Source: Treponema sp. | Lineage (GTDB): Bacteria > Spirochaetota > Spirochaetia > Treponematales > Treponemataceae | NCBI GenBank assembly: GCA_017469785.1 | Contig: JAFUFU010000026.1 | Coordinates: 33,509-97,508 of the forward strand | Length of the DNA: 64,000 nt | Reading direction: 5' to 3' | In this document: positions 1-7,454 of the stretch, piece by piece | How positions within the stretch are numbered: position 1 is the first letter of the stretch | Layout of the letters: each line of letters starts with the position of its first letter | Notes under the pieces: model-generated | Database searches by the model: none | Seen by the model: only the letters and a program-made list of their open reading frames with translations | What the model was told of the DNA's origin: nothing | Translations under genes and position numbers: made by a program

Positions 1-261
1 AAGGGCTTACTCTGGTTCAGCGATGAAGAAGAAATGGCTTATGTCTTTGAGACAAGCGGTCGTCAGATTCAGGCCGGTTACTCTGGTCAGTGGATTGCGG
101 CCGCTCCCAAAAAAGAGCAGGAAAAAATCCTCGCCGCTAATCCTGAAATCAAAAAAGAATGGGATGAAACTGTCGGCGACCGCATGGTAAAACTCTGTAT
201 CATAGGCCAAAACCTGGACAAAAAAGCGATTTCCGCCGCACTGGATAAGTGCCTGGCTTAA
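1..261 (+). CDS. CobW/P47K-family GTPase, C-terminal fragment (5' end outside window)
   Basis: The reading frame is open from base 1 and ends with TAA at 259-261, so this is the last 86 codons of a longer gene. The fragment begins KGLLWFSDEEEMAYVFETSG and later reads GDRMVKLCIIGQNLDK. That matches the CobW C-terminal domain, where a 'KG-hhW' strand, a central Trp and a 'GDR...hhFIGpdLD' ending are typical. Family members are G3E GTPases that act as metal chaperones or metal-transfer proteins. The GTPase domain and the CxCC metal site lie upstream of the window, so the metal cannot be inferred. The internal ATG at 34 is not a start, because the homology runs through it. Confidence 0.8.
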   Translation, partial: KGLLWFSDEEEMAYVFETSGRQIQAGYSGQWIAAAPKKEQEKILAANPEIKKEWDETVGDRMVKLCIIGQNLDKKAISAALDKCLA

Positions 262-268
262 GGCTCTC

Positions 269-443
269 GACCGGCTCCCTGCGCGCTCGAAGCACAGTTT
301 CGAACGAGACTCGCTCGTAACGAAGTGGAGAAACTCACCTCGTAAGTTTCATCACCTTCAGTGACCGGCTCCCTACGCGCTCGAAGCACAGCTTCGAACG
401 AGACTCGCTCGTAACGAAGTGGAGAAACTCACCTTGTGAGTTT
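269..443. repeat. tandem pair of ~80-bp multi-hairpin intergenic repeats
   Basis: Two near-identical copies start at 269 and 363, an offset of 94 bp. Copy 2 holds three consecutive stem-loops: TCGAAGC/GCTTCGA around ACA (381-397), ACGAG/CTCGT (398-412) and AAACTCA/TGAGTTT (425-443), with GGAGA just before the last. The copies differ at a few positions, some inside stems. The repeat lies between the convergent CobW-like gene and lptB and could also end transcripts, since the last stem is followed by T residues. Related elements are at 6637-6733 and 63942-63990. Confidence 0.75.
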
Positions 444-464
444 TTACGGCTTTGCCGTCGCTCG

Positions 465-1271
465 CTACATATGAAATCCTTCGCCTAGATAGATTTCCCT
501 TGCTTCGGGGCTGTCGATGATTTCTTGGCGGGTTCCTTGGATTAAAATCTGGCCGGTGCTTACTATGATTGCCCGATCGGTGATTTCCAGCGTATCACGG
601 ACATTGTGGTCTGTAATCAAAACGCCGATTCCCCGGTTGGCAAGGAGTTTTATCATTCCCTTGATATCGGCGACGGCAATCGGGTCGATTCCGGCGAAAG
701 GCTCGTCCAAAAGCAGGAATTTCGGCTCGATTGCAAGGGAGCGGGCAATTTCCGTCCTTCGCCGTTCACCGCCTGAAAGTGTGTAGGCCAGCTGTTTTCG
801 GATTCGGCCGATTGCAAATTCTTCTATTAATTCTTCCAGCTTTTGTTTTTTTTCGGCTCTGGTCAAATCAGGCCGGGTCTCCAAAATCGACCAGATATTT
901 TCTTCAACGGTTAGTTTTTTAAATACACTTGGCTCCTGAGGCAGATAGGAAATTCCCAGCTGTGCCCTCTTGAACATCGGGAGCGGTGTGATTCGCTTGT
1001 TATCGAGAAAAATCTCTCCTGACGTGGGTTTGTAAAATCCTACAATCATGTAGAAACTTGTTGTTTTTCCAGCCCCGTTTGGCCCCAAGAGTCCGAGAAC
1101 TTCGCCTGTGTGCATCTGAAAATCTACACCCTGCACGACACGCTTTTTTCCGAACTGTTTGTACAGCGAAGAAACTCGCAGAGTGTGATACGGTATGTCT
1201 GAGCGAGGATTATCCCCGTCGAGACTGCCGTTTGCATCTGCCGTTCTTGCTTCGATTTCTGCATCACTCAT
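465..1271 (-). CDS. lptB: LptB-type ABC transporter ATPase
   Basis: This is the cytoplasmic ATPase of an Lpt-type (LptB2FG) lipid export machine, 268 aa. It carries every ABC motif: Walker A GPNGAGKTT (about 63-71), Q-loop YLPQEPSVF (about 109-117), signature LSGGERRR (165-172), Walker B FLLLDEP (185-191) and switch His222 in ITDHNV. The LptB-typical stretch GISYLPQEPSVFKKLTVEEN is present. About 30 extra N-terminal residues precede the usual start, but the chosen ATG overlaps the end of the upstream lptA-like gene by 8 bp, which fits translational coupling. Treponemes lack classical LPS, so the cargo is unknown, perhaps another glycolipid. LptF/G permeases are not in the window. Confidence 0.9.
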   Translation of the reverse strand: MSDAEIEARTADANGSLDGDNPRSDIPYHTLRVSSLYKQFGKKRVVQGVDFQMHTGEVLGLLGPNGAGKTTSFYMIVGFYKPTSGEIFLDNKRITPLPMFKRAQLGISYLPQEPSVFKKLTVEENIWSILETRPDLTRAEKKQKLEELIEEFAIGRIRKQLAYTLSGGERRRTEIARSLAIEPKFLLLDEPFAGIDPIAVADIKGMIKLLANRGIGVLITDHNVRDTLEITDRAIIVSTGQILIQGTRQEIIDSPEAREIYLGEGFHM

Positions 1272-2049
1272 TTGAAATCACTCCGTTTGAATTTTCAGGT
1301 TTGGATTTTTCGTTTTCCCTTTCCATGTCGCTGTTCAAAATATCCGTTATGGTTGGAAGCTCTGGTTTTTCTTCTGATTTTGGTGAATTATCGGAAGCTT
1401 TCTTGTCTTCTGCTGGCTTTTCTTCTTTCTTTGAATCTGTAACGGTGCCTGAAACCCGGCCAGAAAGCGTGATTTCCTGTGATTTGAGATTCAAAATAAT
1501 TTCCTGAGCGCGGAATGTATCATCTCCCTGAATGATTTTCGGATTTCCGCTCATTTCCAGCATTTGGGCGTTTTTTCGATAAATTGCAAAAGCCGCTGTA
1601 CATGTGTTGTTCTTCTGTTTGAGACTTACCCCGATTTGCATCACGGCAATTTCTTTTGACTGATTGTATTCGATAATTTGCGCATCGGTGGAAACTTCGT
1701 TCTCGATATCGACCATGTGGACAGAGTCCTCGAGACGGGCGATTTTTGTCTGCCTGTCGTACCGAAGCCGTCCGCAGGTGAAATCCATTTTGGTCTCAAT
1801 ATTCTTGCCTTCGACATTTCCTTCCGCGGTTATGTAACGGAAATCATCTCCGTCCAGTGTGATTGACTCTGCTTTTATTTCCATGCTGGCTGTTTTTACA
1901 AAGGCATTCCCCATCAGTTTTGTTGCGTCCGTTTTACTTCCTGAAACACCGGTCATGGAGTCAGCCTGAAACTTTATTTCCTCTGAGAAAGAAAAAAATG
2001 CACAGAATAAAGCGCAGGCGGTCATGCAGATGAAAAATTTATTCCTCAT
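1264..2049 (-). CDS. lptA: LptA/OstA-like periplasmic protein
   Basis: The 261-aa protein has a signal peptide (MRNKFFICMTACALFCAFFSFS) and then repeated short strands typical of the OstA/LptA beta-jellyroll: 'IKFQADSMTGVSG', 'MEIKAESITLDGDDFRYITAEGNV', 'MDFTCGRLRYDRQTKIARLEDSVHM'. LptA forms the periplasmic bridge that carries lipid from the inner to the outer membrane. The C-terminal 50 residues are Lys/Glu/Ser-rich, look disordered and are not part of the fold. It lies between lptC-like (11-bp overlap) and lptB (8-bp overlap), which supports the call more strongly than sequence alone. Assignment to LptA rather than the N-terminus of LptD rests on length and neighbours. Confidence 0.75.
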   Translation of the reverse strand: MRNKFFICMTACALFCAFFSFSEEIKFQADSMTGVSGSKTDATKLMGNAFVKTASMEIKAESITLDGDDFRYITAEGNVEGKNIETKMDFTCGRLRYDRQTKIARLEDSVHMVDIENEVSTDAQIIEYNQSKEIAVMQIGVSLKQKNNTCTAAFAIYRKNAQMLEMSGNPKIIQGDDTFRAQEIILNLKSQEITLSGRVSGTVTDSKKEEKPAEDKKASDNSPKSEEKPELPTITDILNSDMERENEKSKPENSNGVISNE

Positions 2050-2593
2050 TCTGTGCCTCTTGCGTGTTTATTGTGCCAGAAACGGCATCTATGAATGAGA
2101 ATGATTTGCTTACTCCGCTTGCGCTGAATCCGTAACCTTTCATTACAACGTCTTTTTTTGTGAGGCGGACTTCTGAACTCATACCGCTTGTGAGCTGCTC
2201 AGTTTTTTTGTTGAAATTCAGCGAGTCTGCTGAAATCTGCATGTCTTGCTTTGGTAGGTTAAGCTGAATGTCTCCGAAAAGAGTGTAGATTTCTTTTTTT
2301 GTGTTGGCTGAAATGAGCTGGCATGAACCGCTTGTGTCTTCCTTGCCTTCTGAATCAAAGGTTTCAAAAGACGCGTTTTTGGCGAACACGGCATTATCGC
2401 TTTTGTATTGTTCCATCTGCTCCGCTGAAAGGGACACATTCTGCTTGTTTGATTCATATTTTGTGTAGCGCGCGTTCTTAAAACAAAATTCCGGAATAGA
2501 ATCCTCTGAATTTTCGCTTTGTAAATAATTGAGAGAGCAGGATGAGGCGAGAACTATGAAGAAAAAAAGTAGGTAAGAATATGATTTTTTCAT
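2039..2593 (-). CDS. lptC: LptC-like lipoprotein
   Basis: The 184-aa protein begins with a basic, hydrophobic signal ending LASSC (Cys19), a lipobox, so it is probably a lipoprotein rather than the single-pass LptC of Proteobacteria. The body has short strand-rich segments ('YTLFGDIQLNLPKQDMQISADSLNFNKKTEQL') seen in the YrbK/LptC fold. It is the first gene of a tightly overlapping lptC-lptA-lptB set. On the minus strand TATAAC (2601-2606) lies 7 nt before the ATG with no Shine-Dalgarno sequence, and TAAAAT (2607-2612) is an alternative -10. The LptC identity is partly inferred from gene order. Confidence 0.65.
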   Translation of the reverse strand: MKKSYSYLLFFFIVLASSCSLNYLQSENSEDSIPEFCFKNARYTKYESNKQNVSLSAEQMEQYKSDNAVFAKNASFETFDSEGKEDTSGSCQLISANTKKEIYTLFGDIQLNLPKQDMQISADSLNFNKKTEQLTSGMSSEVRLTKKDVVMKGYGFSASGVSKSFSFIDAVSGTINTQEAQNEE

Positions 2594-2667
2594 TTTTCGT
2601 GTTATAATTTTAACACAGATTATTTGTTTATTTCAACGGACACGATTTAAACTAAAAATTAAATTTA

Positions 2668-2696
2668 TTTACAATTTAAAACTAAGGGTGTATAAT
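2668..2696 (+). promoter_or_regulatory. sigma-70-type promoter of cheR, predicted leaderless
   Basis: TTTACA (2668-2673), a 17-bp spacer and TATAAT (2691-2696) form a near-consensus promoter. Only 7 bp separate the -10 box from the cheR ATG at 2704, so transcription should start at or one base before the start codon. An AAGGGTG stretch (2684-2690) is too far from the ATG and lies upstream of the expected transcript. Confidence 0.75.
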
Positions 2697-2703
2697 ATCC
2701 ATT

Positions 2704-3519
2704 ATGGCAGATTTATTAACTGATGCAGAATTTGATATGTTCCGAAAGGTCATTTATGACGAAAGCGGAATCACCTTCTCGGCCACAAACCGTTCAATTC
2801 TTGACAGCCGTTTGAAGGAAAAACTACGCGAAAAACAGTTGGATTCAATCGAAGAATATTATCGTCTCGTTATGTCTAACAAAGAAGAGATGAAAATCAT
2901 GCTCGATTCTGTTACGACAAATCTTACTCGCTTTTTCAGAAACCAGCCCCATTTTGACGCTCTTGTAAATTATGTTATCCCTCATGTAATCGAAAACAAG
3001 AAAAAGACAGGTGATACTACAATCAAGATTTGGAGCGCCGGATGTTCAACTGGTGAAGAGCCATATACAATTGCTATGATTCTTGCAGATGTTCTTCCGC
3101 CACCCTACAAATTTCAGATTACCGCTTCTGATATTTCCCTGAAGTGTCTTATGACTGGTCAGGCTGGTTTCTATCCAGAGGCGCGAATTACAGGAATTCC
3201 GCAGAAGTATCTGGATCGCTTTTTTACAAAAAATGACCGCGGTTATCAGGTAAAGCCTGAGCTCATGCAAACAATCAAGTTTGACTACCATAATCTTCGC
3301 AATGATTCTGGTGCGCGTAATTTGGATGTGGTGTTCTGCCGAAACGTTCTCATTTATTTCGATGAGCCAGCGCAAAAGAATGTAATTGATCGTTTCTGGA
3401 ATTCAATGGCACCTCATTCGTATTTGTTTATCGGACATTCTGAGAGTTTGTTTGGAATGGATACAAAATTTGAGTTTCTCAAGACAGATTGGGCTTGTCT
3501 TTATCAAAAGCAGGTATAA
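2704..3519 (+). CDS. cheR: CheR chemoreceptor methyltransferase
   Basis: This protein (271 aa) methylates Glu residues of chemoreceptors using S-adenosylmethionine. It has the N-terminal helical CheR domain followed by the SAM-binding domain. That domain shows the family motifs SAGCSTGEEPYT (SAM loop), ASDIS (acidic residue for ribose) and VVFCRNVLIYF. The length is normal for a CheR without TPR extension. cheB follows 68 bp downstream, so the two receptor adaptation enzymes are paired, as in other treponemes. There is no Shine-Dalgarno sequence and a strong -10 box sits 7 nt upstream. Confidence 0.95.
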   Translation: MADLLTDAEFDMFRKVIYDESGITFSATNRSILDSRLKEKLREKQLDSIEEYYRLVMSNKEEMKIMLDSVTTNLTRFFRNQPHFDALVNYVIPHVIENKKKTGDTTIKIWSAGCSTGEEPYTIAMILADVLPPPYKFQITASDISLKCLMTGQAGFYPEARITGIPQKYLDRFFTKNDRGYQVKPELMQTIKFDYHNLRNDSGARNLDVVFCRNVLIYFDEPAQKNVIDRFWNSMAPHSYLFIGHSESLFGMDTKFEFLKTDWACLYQKQV

Positions 3520-3540
3520 CATAGCCACTCAGATGTTTAA

Positions 3541-3572
3541 GTCTGCATCATGGCATGCAGACTGTTTTTTTA
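3541..3572 (+). terminator. intrinsic terminator-like hairpin between cheR and cheB
   Basis: GTCTGCAT (3541-3548) pairs perfectly with ATGCAGAC (3555-3562) around a 6-nt loop and is followed by TG and a run of seven T. It lies inside the cheR-cheB gap, just before the cheB ribosome binding site GGGAGG (3574-3579). It would reduce readthrough into cheB. Confidence 0.75.
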
Positions 3573-3587
3573 AGGGAGGAAAATAAT

Positions 3588-4787
3588 ATGGAAGATATTT
3601 CAGTCGTAATTTGTGATGATTCAGCCCTCATGCGAAATCTCATTTCCAGAGTTATTGAGGGAACCGAAGGTCTGTCTGTTGCCGGTAAAGCAATGAACGG
3701 ACAGTTCCTTGTTGAAAAACTTTCTCTTTATAAACCAGATGTAATCATCCTTGACATTGAAATGCCTGTAATGACAGGCGTTGAATTCCTTCGCTGGCGC
3801 AAGCAGAACAAGGTCGATGTTCCGGTCATAATTCTTTCAAGTATTGCGGAAAAGGGAGCGGCCGTTACTATTGAGTGTCTTGAACTCGGTGCCGCTGACT
3901 TCATTACAAAACCAAATGGCTCTGTCTCGGCGGATATCAGTTCTGTTTCAGATCGTCTTATTGAGCTTATCGCCTCTTATGGTGGTTCTTATGCCCGAAG
4001 ACATGGCAAGCAGGTTCGTTCCAGCGACTTCTTCTCGAATCTTGGTTCTGACCGTCTTGTGGAACGCAAACTCGCCTCAAAGCTCGGTGCAGACAAGGCA
4101 AAAGAATTCCTTTCTACTACGGCGTCAAAGCCTTCTTTGGCTCCTGTTTCTTCGGCTCCCGCATCAAAGGAGCCGGCTGTCATCGAGCCCTTGCGCAACC
4201 CTGGAAAAATCGAAGTTATTGCCATTGGTATCTCTACAGGCGGTCCGAATGCGCTCCGTGATGTATTCAAGATGATTGACCCTCACTTGAAACAGCCTGT
4301 TCTTGTTGTTCAGCACATGCCGGCCGGCTTTACAAAAGAATTTGCAAACTCCCTCAATAAAATCTGTGCGCTCAATGTCAAGGAAGCGGAAGATAATGAG
4401 CCGATAGAGGGAGGTACGATTTATATTGCTCCGGGCAATTATCATATCTATGTTGAGCAGACATCCCTTGGCAAAAAAATGCTCCGTCTTTCACAGGAGC
4501 CACAGCGAAACGGACATCGTCCGTCTGCCGATGTGCTCTTTGAGTCTGTTGCAAAAGTCTATCAGAATCATGCCCTTGGTGTTATCATGACGGGTATGGG
4601 CAAGGACGGTGCCGTGGAGCTTGCAGAAATGCGAAAGCAAGGGGCATGGACTCTCGGTCAGGACGAGGCGACAGCAATTGTTTATGGCATGCCGAAAGTT
4701 GCCTATGAGCTTGGTGGTGTTCAGAAGCAGGTTCCTCTTGAGAAAATGGCGGATGAAATCTCCAGACTCGCTCGGGAAAACTCATAG
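3588..4787 (+). CDS. cheB: CheB chemoreceptor glutamate methylesterase/deamidase
   Basis: This is the two-domain adaptation enzyme (399 aa) that demethylates receptors when phosphorylated by CheA. The N-terminal receiver domain has acidic residues in CDDSALMR, the phosphoacceptor Asp56 in ILDIEMPVMTG and a conserved Lys in FITKPNG. A roughly 70-residue Ser/Ala/Pro-rich linker leads to the methylesterase domain, with catalytic Ser in GISTGGPNAL, His in VQHMPAGF and Asp in MTGMGKDGA. The start at 3588 was chosen because GGGAGG lies 8 nt upstream and the receiver fold begins immediately; an upstream in-frame start at 3555 would run through the terminator stem. Confidence 0.95.
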   Translation: MEDISVVICDDSALMRNLISRVIEGTEGLSVAGKAMNGQFLVEKLSLYKPDVIILDIEMPVMTGVEFLRWRKQNKVDVPVIILSSIAEKGAAVTIECLELGAADFITKPNGSVSADISSVSDRLIELIASYGGSYARRHGKQVRSSDFFSNLGSDRLVERKLASKLGADKAKEFLSTTASKPSLAPVSSAPASKEPAVIEPLRNPGKIEVIAIGISTGGPNALRDVFKMIDPHLKQPVLVVQHMPAGFTKEFANSLNKICALNVKEAEDNEPIEGGTIYIAPGNYHIYVEQTSLGKKMLRLSQEPQRNGHRPSADVLFESVAKVYQNHALGVIMTGMGKDGAVELAEMRKQGAWTLGQDEATAIVYGMPKVAYELGGVQKQVPLEKMADEISRLARENS

Positions 4788-4789
4788 CA

Positions 4790-4850
4790 AAAATTACATC
4801 CATGTAATTTTCTCTTTGCTTTTACCCCCGCTTCATGCGGGGATTTTTTT
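4790..4850 (+). terminator. double-hairpin terminator after cheB
   Basis: An AT-rich hairpin (about 4790-4811, arms AAAATTAC/GTAATTTT) is followed by a GC-rich stem CCCCGC/GCGGGG (4826-4842) and a T run. The same two-hairpin layout, with a linker containing TTTGCT, follows the M23 peptidase gene near 8478-8539. Confidence 0.8.
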
Positions 4851-5017
4851 ATTATGTGGCATAAGTGTATTTGCAAAAAAAATACAGAATCCGGATAAAA
4901 AAAGAGAACTTCCTGAAACAGAAAGTTCTCTGTGAATTTTTATTCTGCGCAAGATAGCTGCTGCGGAGAGGCATTAAAAATGTTATGAAAATTTAACGCT
5001 CCCTGCTTGTGATGGCT

Positions 5018-6550
5018 TTATCGGGCATATTCAACGATTCGTGTTTCTCGAATCATCGTGAGCTTTATGCGTCCCGGATAGCGGATATCCGTTTCGATTT
5101 GCTTTGCGATCTTTTGCGCAAGTTCTTTCACGTCGCCGTCTGGAATCTTCTCGTTGTTGACGAGGATTCGAAGCTCCCGGCCTGCCTGAATTGCATAAGC
5201 CTTTTCAACGCCGGGGAACTTCTCGGCTGTCTCTTCAAGATTTTCGAGACGCTTGACGTAGTTATCAACTGTCTCCCGGCGGGCGCCAGGACGGGCGGCT
5301 GAAATTGCGTCTGCAATCTGAACGATGACGGCCTCAAGCGTGGTTGCCTCGACGTCATTGTGGTGAGCGGCAATTGCATTGATGACCTTTGGATCCTCGC
5401 CCATTTTGCGGGCCATTTCTGCGCCGACCTCTGCATGGTTCTGGTCGCTGTCGTTTTCTGCGCCTTTACCGATGTCGTGGAGAAGGGCGGCACGTTTGGC
5501 GAGCTCTTTGTTTGCGCCAACTTCTGCGGCCAGCAGGGAGGCGATTTCGGCGACTTCTTTTGAGTGGGTAAGAACATTCTGACCGTAGCTCGTGCGGAAG
5601 TAAAGGCGACCGAGAGCGCGGACACCGTCCTGATTCATGTTGTGAATACCCAGATCGAAGAGAACCTTTTCGCCTTCTTCGTAAATCTTCTGCTGAATTT
5701 CGCGAGTGACCTTCTGGACGATTTCCTCGATGCGGGCCGGATGAATGCGCCCGTCCGTAACAAGGCGTTCGAGGGATTGCTTTGCGATTTCCTTGCGAAC
5801 CGGGTCAAAACAGCTGATGACGACTGCTTCCGGAGTGTCATCGATGATGATATCAACGCCGGTGAGAGTCTCGAGGGCGCGGATATTTCGGCCTTCGCGG
5901 CCAATGATGCGGCCTTTCATTTCATCGCCCGGCAATGAGACTGTTGTGACTGTCAGATCGCCGGTTGTCTCGGTTGCGATTCGCTGAATGGTGGAAACAA
6001 GGATTTCCTGAGCTTTCTTTTCTGCTGAAAGCTGGGCATCCTGCTCGATTTTGTTAAGAAGCGCCTGTGCGTCGTGACGAGCATCGTTCTCAAGATTTTT
6101 GATGATTAAATCTTTTGCCTCTTGAGCCGAAAGACCAGAAATCCGCTCCAGTTCTGTGCGGTACTGCTCTTCCTGCGCGTGAAGCTGCTCTTCGCGCTTT
6201 TTCATTGCATTGGCACGGTCTTGAAATTCGAGTTCTTTTTTTTCAAATTCTTCGGCCCGTTTGTCAATAAGCTCTTCTTTTTTGCTTACTCGCGCTTCGT
6301 AGCGTTGGACTTCCGCGCGGCGTTCACGATCTTCCCGTTCCTGCTGTTTTCGTTCACGAATGATTTGATCTTTTGCTTCGAGCAAAATTTCTTTTTTCTG
6401 TGCTTCTGCTTCCTTTATTGCATCCTGTCTTAAGCGTTCAGCTTTTTGTTCTGACGCAGATAGTTGAAATCTGGCATAACACCATCGAATAATCCATCCA
6501 AGAACGATTCCTGCAACCGGGAGAGCGATGAACAAAATCAAATTGTCCAT
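5018..6550 (-). CDS. rny: Ribonuclease Y
   Basis: This is a membrane-anchored endoribonuclease (510 aa) that starts decay of many mRNAs. It has an N-terminal transmembrane helix (LILFIALPVAGIVLGWII), then a long charged coiled coil (about 30-190). A KH RNA-binding domain follows with GRIIGREGRNIRALE, then an HD domain with HSKEVAEIA and LLHDIGKG, the metal-binding His and His-Asp pair. Length and domain order match the family exactly. The start has GGAG 8 nt upstream. It stands alone on the minus strand between cheB and the repeat-rich gap before rlmE. Confidence 0.95.
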   Translation of the reverse strand: MDNLILFIALPVAGIVLGWIIRWCYARFQLSASEQKAERLRQDAIKEAEAQKKEILLEAKDQIIRERKQQEREDRERRAEVQRYEARVSKKEELIDKRAEEFEKKELEFQDRANAMKKREEQLHAQEEQYRTELERISGLSAQEAKDLIIKNLENDARHDAQALLNKIEQDAQLSAEKKAQEILVSTIQRIATETTGDLTVTTVSLPGDEMKGRIIGREGRNIRALETLTGVDIIIDDTPEAVVISCFDPVRKEIAKQSLERLVTDGRIHPARIEEIVQKVTREIQQKIYEEGEKVLFDLGIHNMNQDGVRALGRLYFRTSYGQNVLTHSKEVAEIASLLAAEVGANKELAKRAALLHDIGKGAENDSDQNHAEVGAEMARKMGEDPKVINAIAAHHNDVEATTLEAVIVQIADAISAARPGARRETVDNYVKRLENLEETAEKFPGVEKAYAIQAGRELRILVNNEKIPDGDVKELAQKIAKQIETDIRYPGRIKLTMIRETRIVEYAR

Positions 6551-6636
6551 TTAAAAATCTCCTAGTCTATGAAATCAATTACTTCTATAATACAACATCT
6601 GTCTAGACATGTCAAATAAAGATTTTCCAGAGATTT

Positions 6637-6800
6637 TAAGAGGGGGACCCTCTTAGGTGAAGGGGGTGTGTGAGCAACGCCTGCAGAGCATAGCTCTTTG
6701 GAGACTCACTAAAAACGCTTCTCAAGCGTTTTTGCCCTGCTAACGCAGTGCCCGTTCCCTAAGTGCGAGCCAGGGGGAAGGCTTTTCCCCTTACTTTTGG
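6637..6800. repeat. multi-hairpin repeat region in the 310-bp rny-rlmE gap
   Basis: The gap between the divergent genes rny and rlmE (6551-6860) holds no ORF but much secondary structure. TAAGAGGG/CCCTCTTA is at 6637-6655, AGAGC-ATA-GCTCT at 6685-6697, GGAGA at 6700-6704 and a perfect 10-bp stem AAAAACGCTT/AAGCGTTTTT around CTC at 6711-6733. Near 6773-6790 AGGGGGAA and TTCCCCTT can also pair. The order hairpin - GGAGA - T-tailed hairpin is shared with the elements at 381-443 and 63942-63990. It is too structured for a simple promoter region. Confidence 0.65.
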
Positions 6801-6860
6801 AGTTTTCCGATACTTCACTTTTTCGCTAAATTCTGATTTAATTTACTCCGACAATTAAGT

Positions 6861-7454
6861 ATGGCAAATTCTTATGAAAAACCTGATTTTTGGTCTCGAA
6901 AGGCGTTTTCTGAGGGCTATCCCGCCCGTTCGGTCTACAAGCTGCAGGAAATCGACCAGAAATTCGGCATGATTAAGAAAAATTACAAAGTTCTTGATTT
7001 GGGCGCGGCTCCCGGAAGCTGGACAACTTTTTTGCTACGGACAATGGAAGGCAGCGGAAAAGTCGTTTCCTGTGATTTGAACCCGCTTTCAAAAAGCGTA
7101 AAGGGCGATAATCTGGTTTTCATTCAGGGAGACCTCCAGCAAAAGGAAATCGTCGATAAAATCAAGGCGGAAGGTCCCTTTGACCTGGTTGTCTGCGATG
7201 CAGCTCCTCTCACTACCGGAAATCGTGTCGTTGATACGGCCCGTTCATCTGGGCTGGTAAAAATGGCTATCTGGTATGCCGAGACGATGCTCAAAAGCGG
7301 AGGTAATTTTGCCGTAAAGATTTTCCAGAATGGAGATCAACAGGCTTTGCTCAAGGCGATGCGTGAAGTTTTCACAAACGCGAAGGGATTCAAACCGCAG
7401 GCATGCCGCTCTGAGTCCTTTGAAACATACTTGATTGGGTTGGGTAAAAAGTAA
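6861..7454 (+). CDS. rlmE: RlmE (FtsJ/RrmJ) 23S rRNA Um2552 2'-O-methyltransferase
   Basis: The 197-aa protein methylates the 2'-OH of the conserved A-loop uridine in 23S rRNA late in 50S assembly. It shows the family opening 'FWSRKAFSEGYPARSVYKLQEI' with the catalytic Lys in YKL, the SAM loop LDLGAAPGSWT, a second catalytic Asp in VVCDAAP and the third catalytic Lys in GGNFAVKIFQNGD. Length is close to the 205-210 residues usual for the family. Its stop codon overlaps the next start in TAATG, so translation of the M23 peptidase is probably coupled. No clear Shine-Dalgarno sequence precedes the start. Confidence 0.95.
   Translation: MANSYEKPDFWSRKAFSEGYPARSVYKLQEIDQKFGMIKKNYKVLDLGAAPGSWTTFLLRTMEGSGKVVSCDLNPLSKSVKGDNLVFIQGDLQQKEIVDKIKAEGPFDLVVCDAAPLTTGNRVVDTARSSGLVKMAIWYAETMLKSGGNFAVKIFQNGDQQALLKAMREVFTNAKGFKPQACRSESFETYLIGLGKK

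Noticed and set aside
5564-5938. plus-strand ORF inside rny
   Set aside because: Lies antisense to the KH/HD region of RNase Y, which is strongly conserved, so coding there is unlikely.
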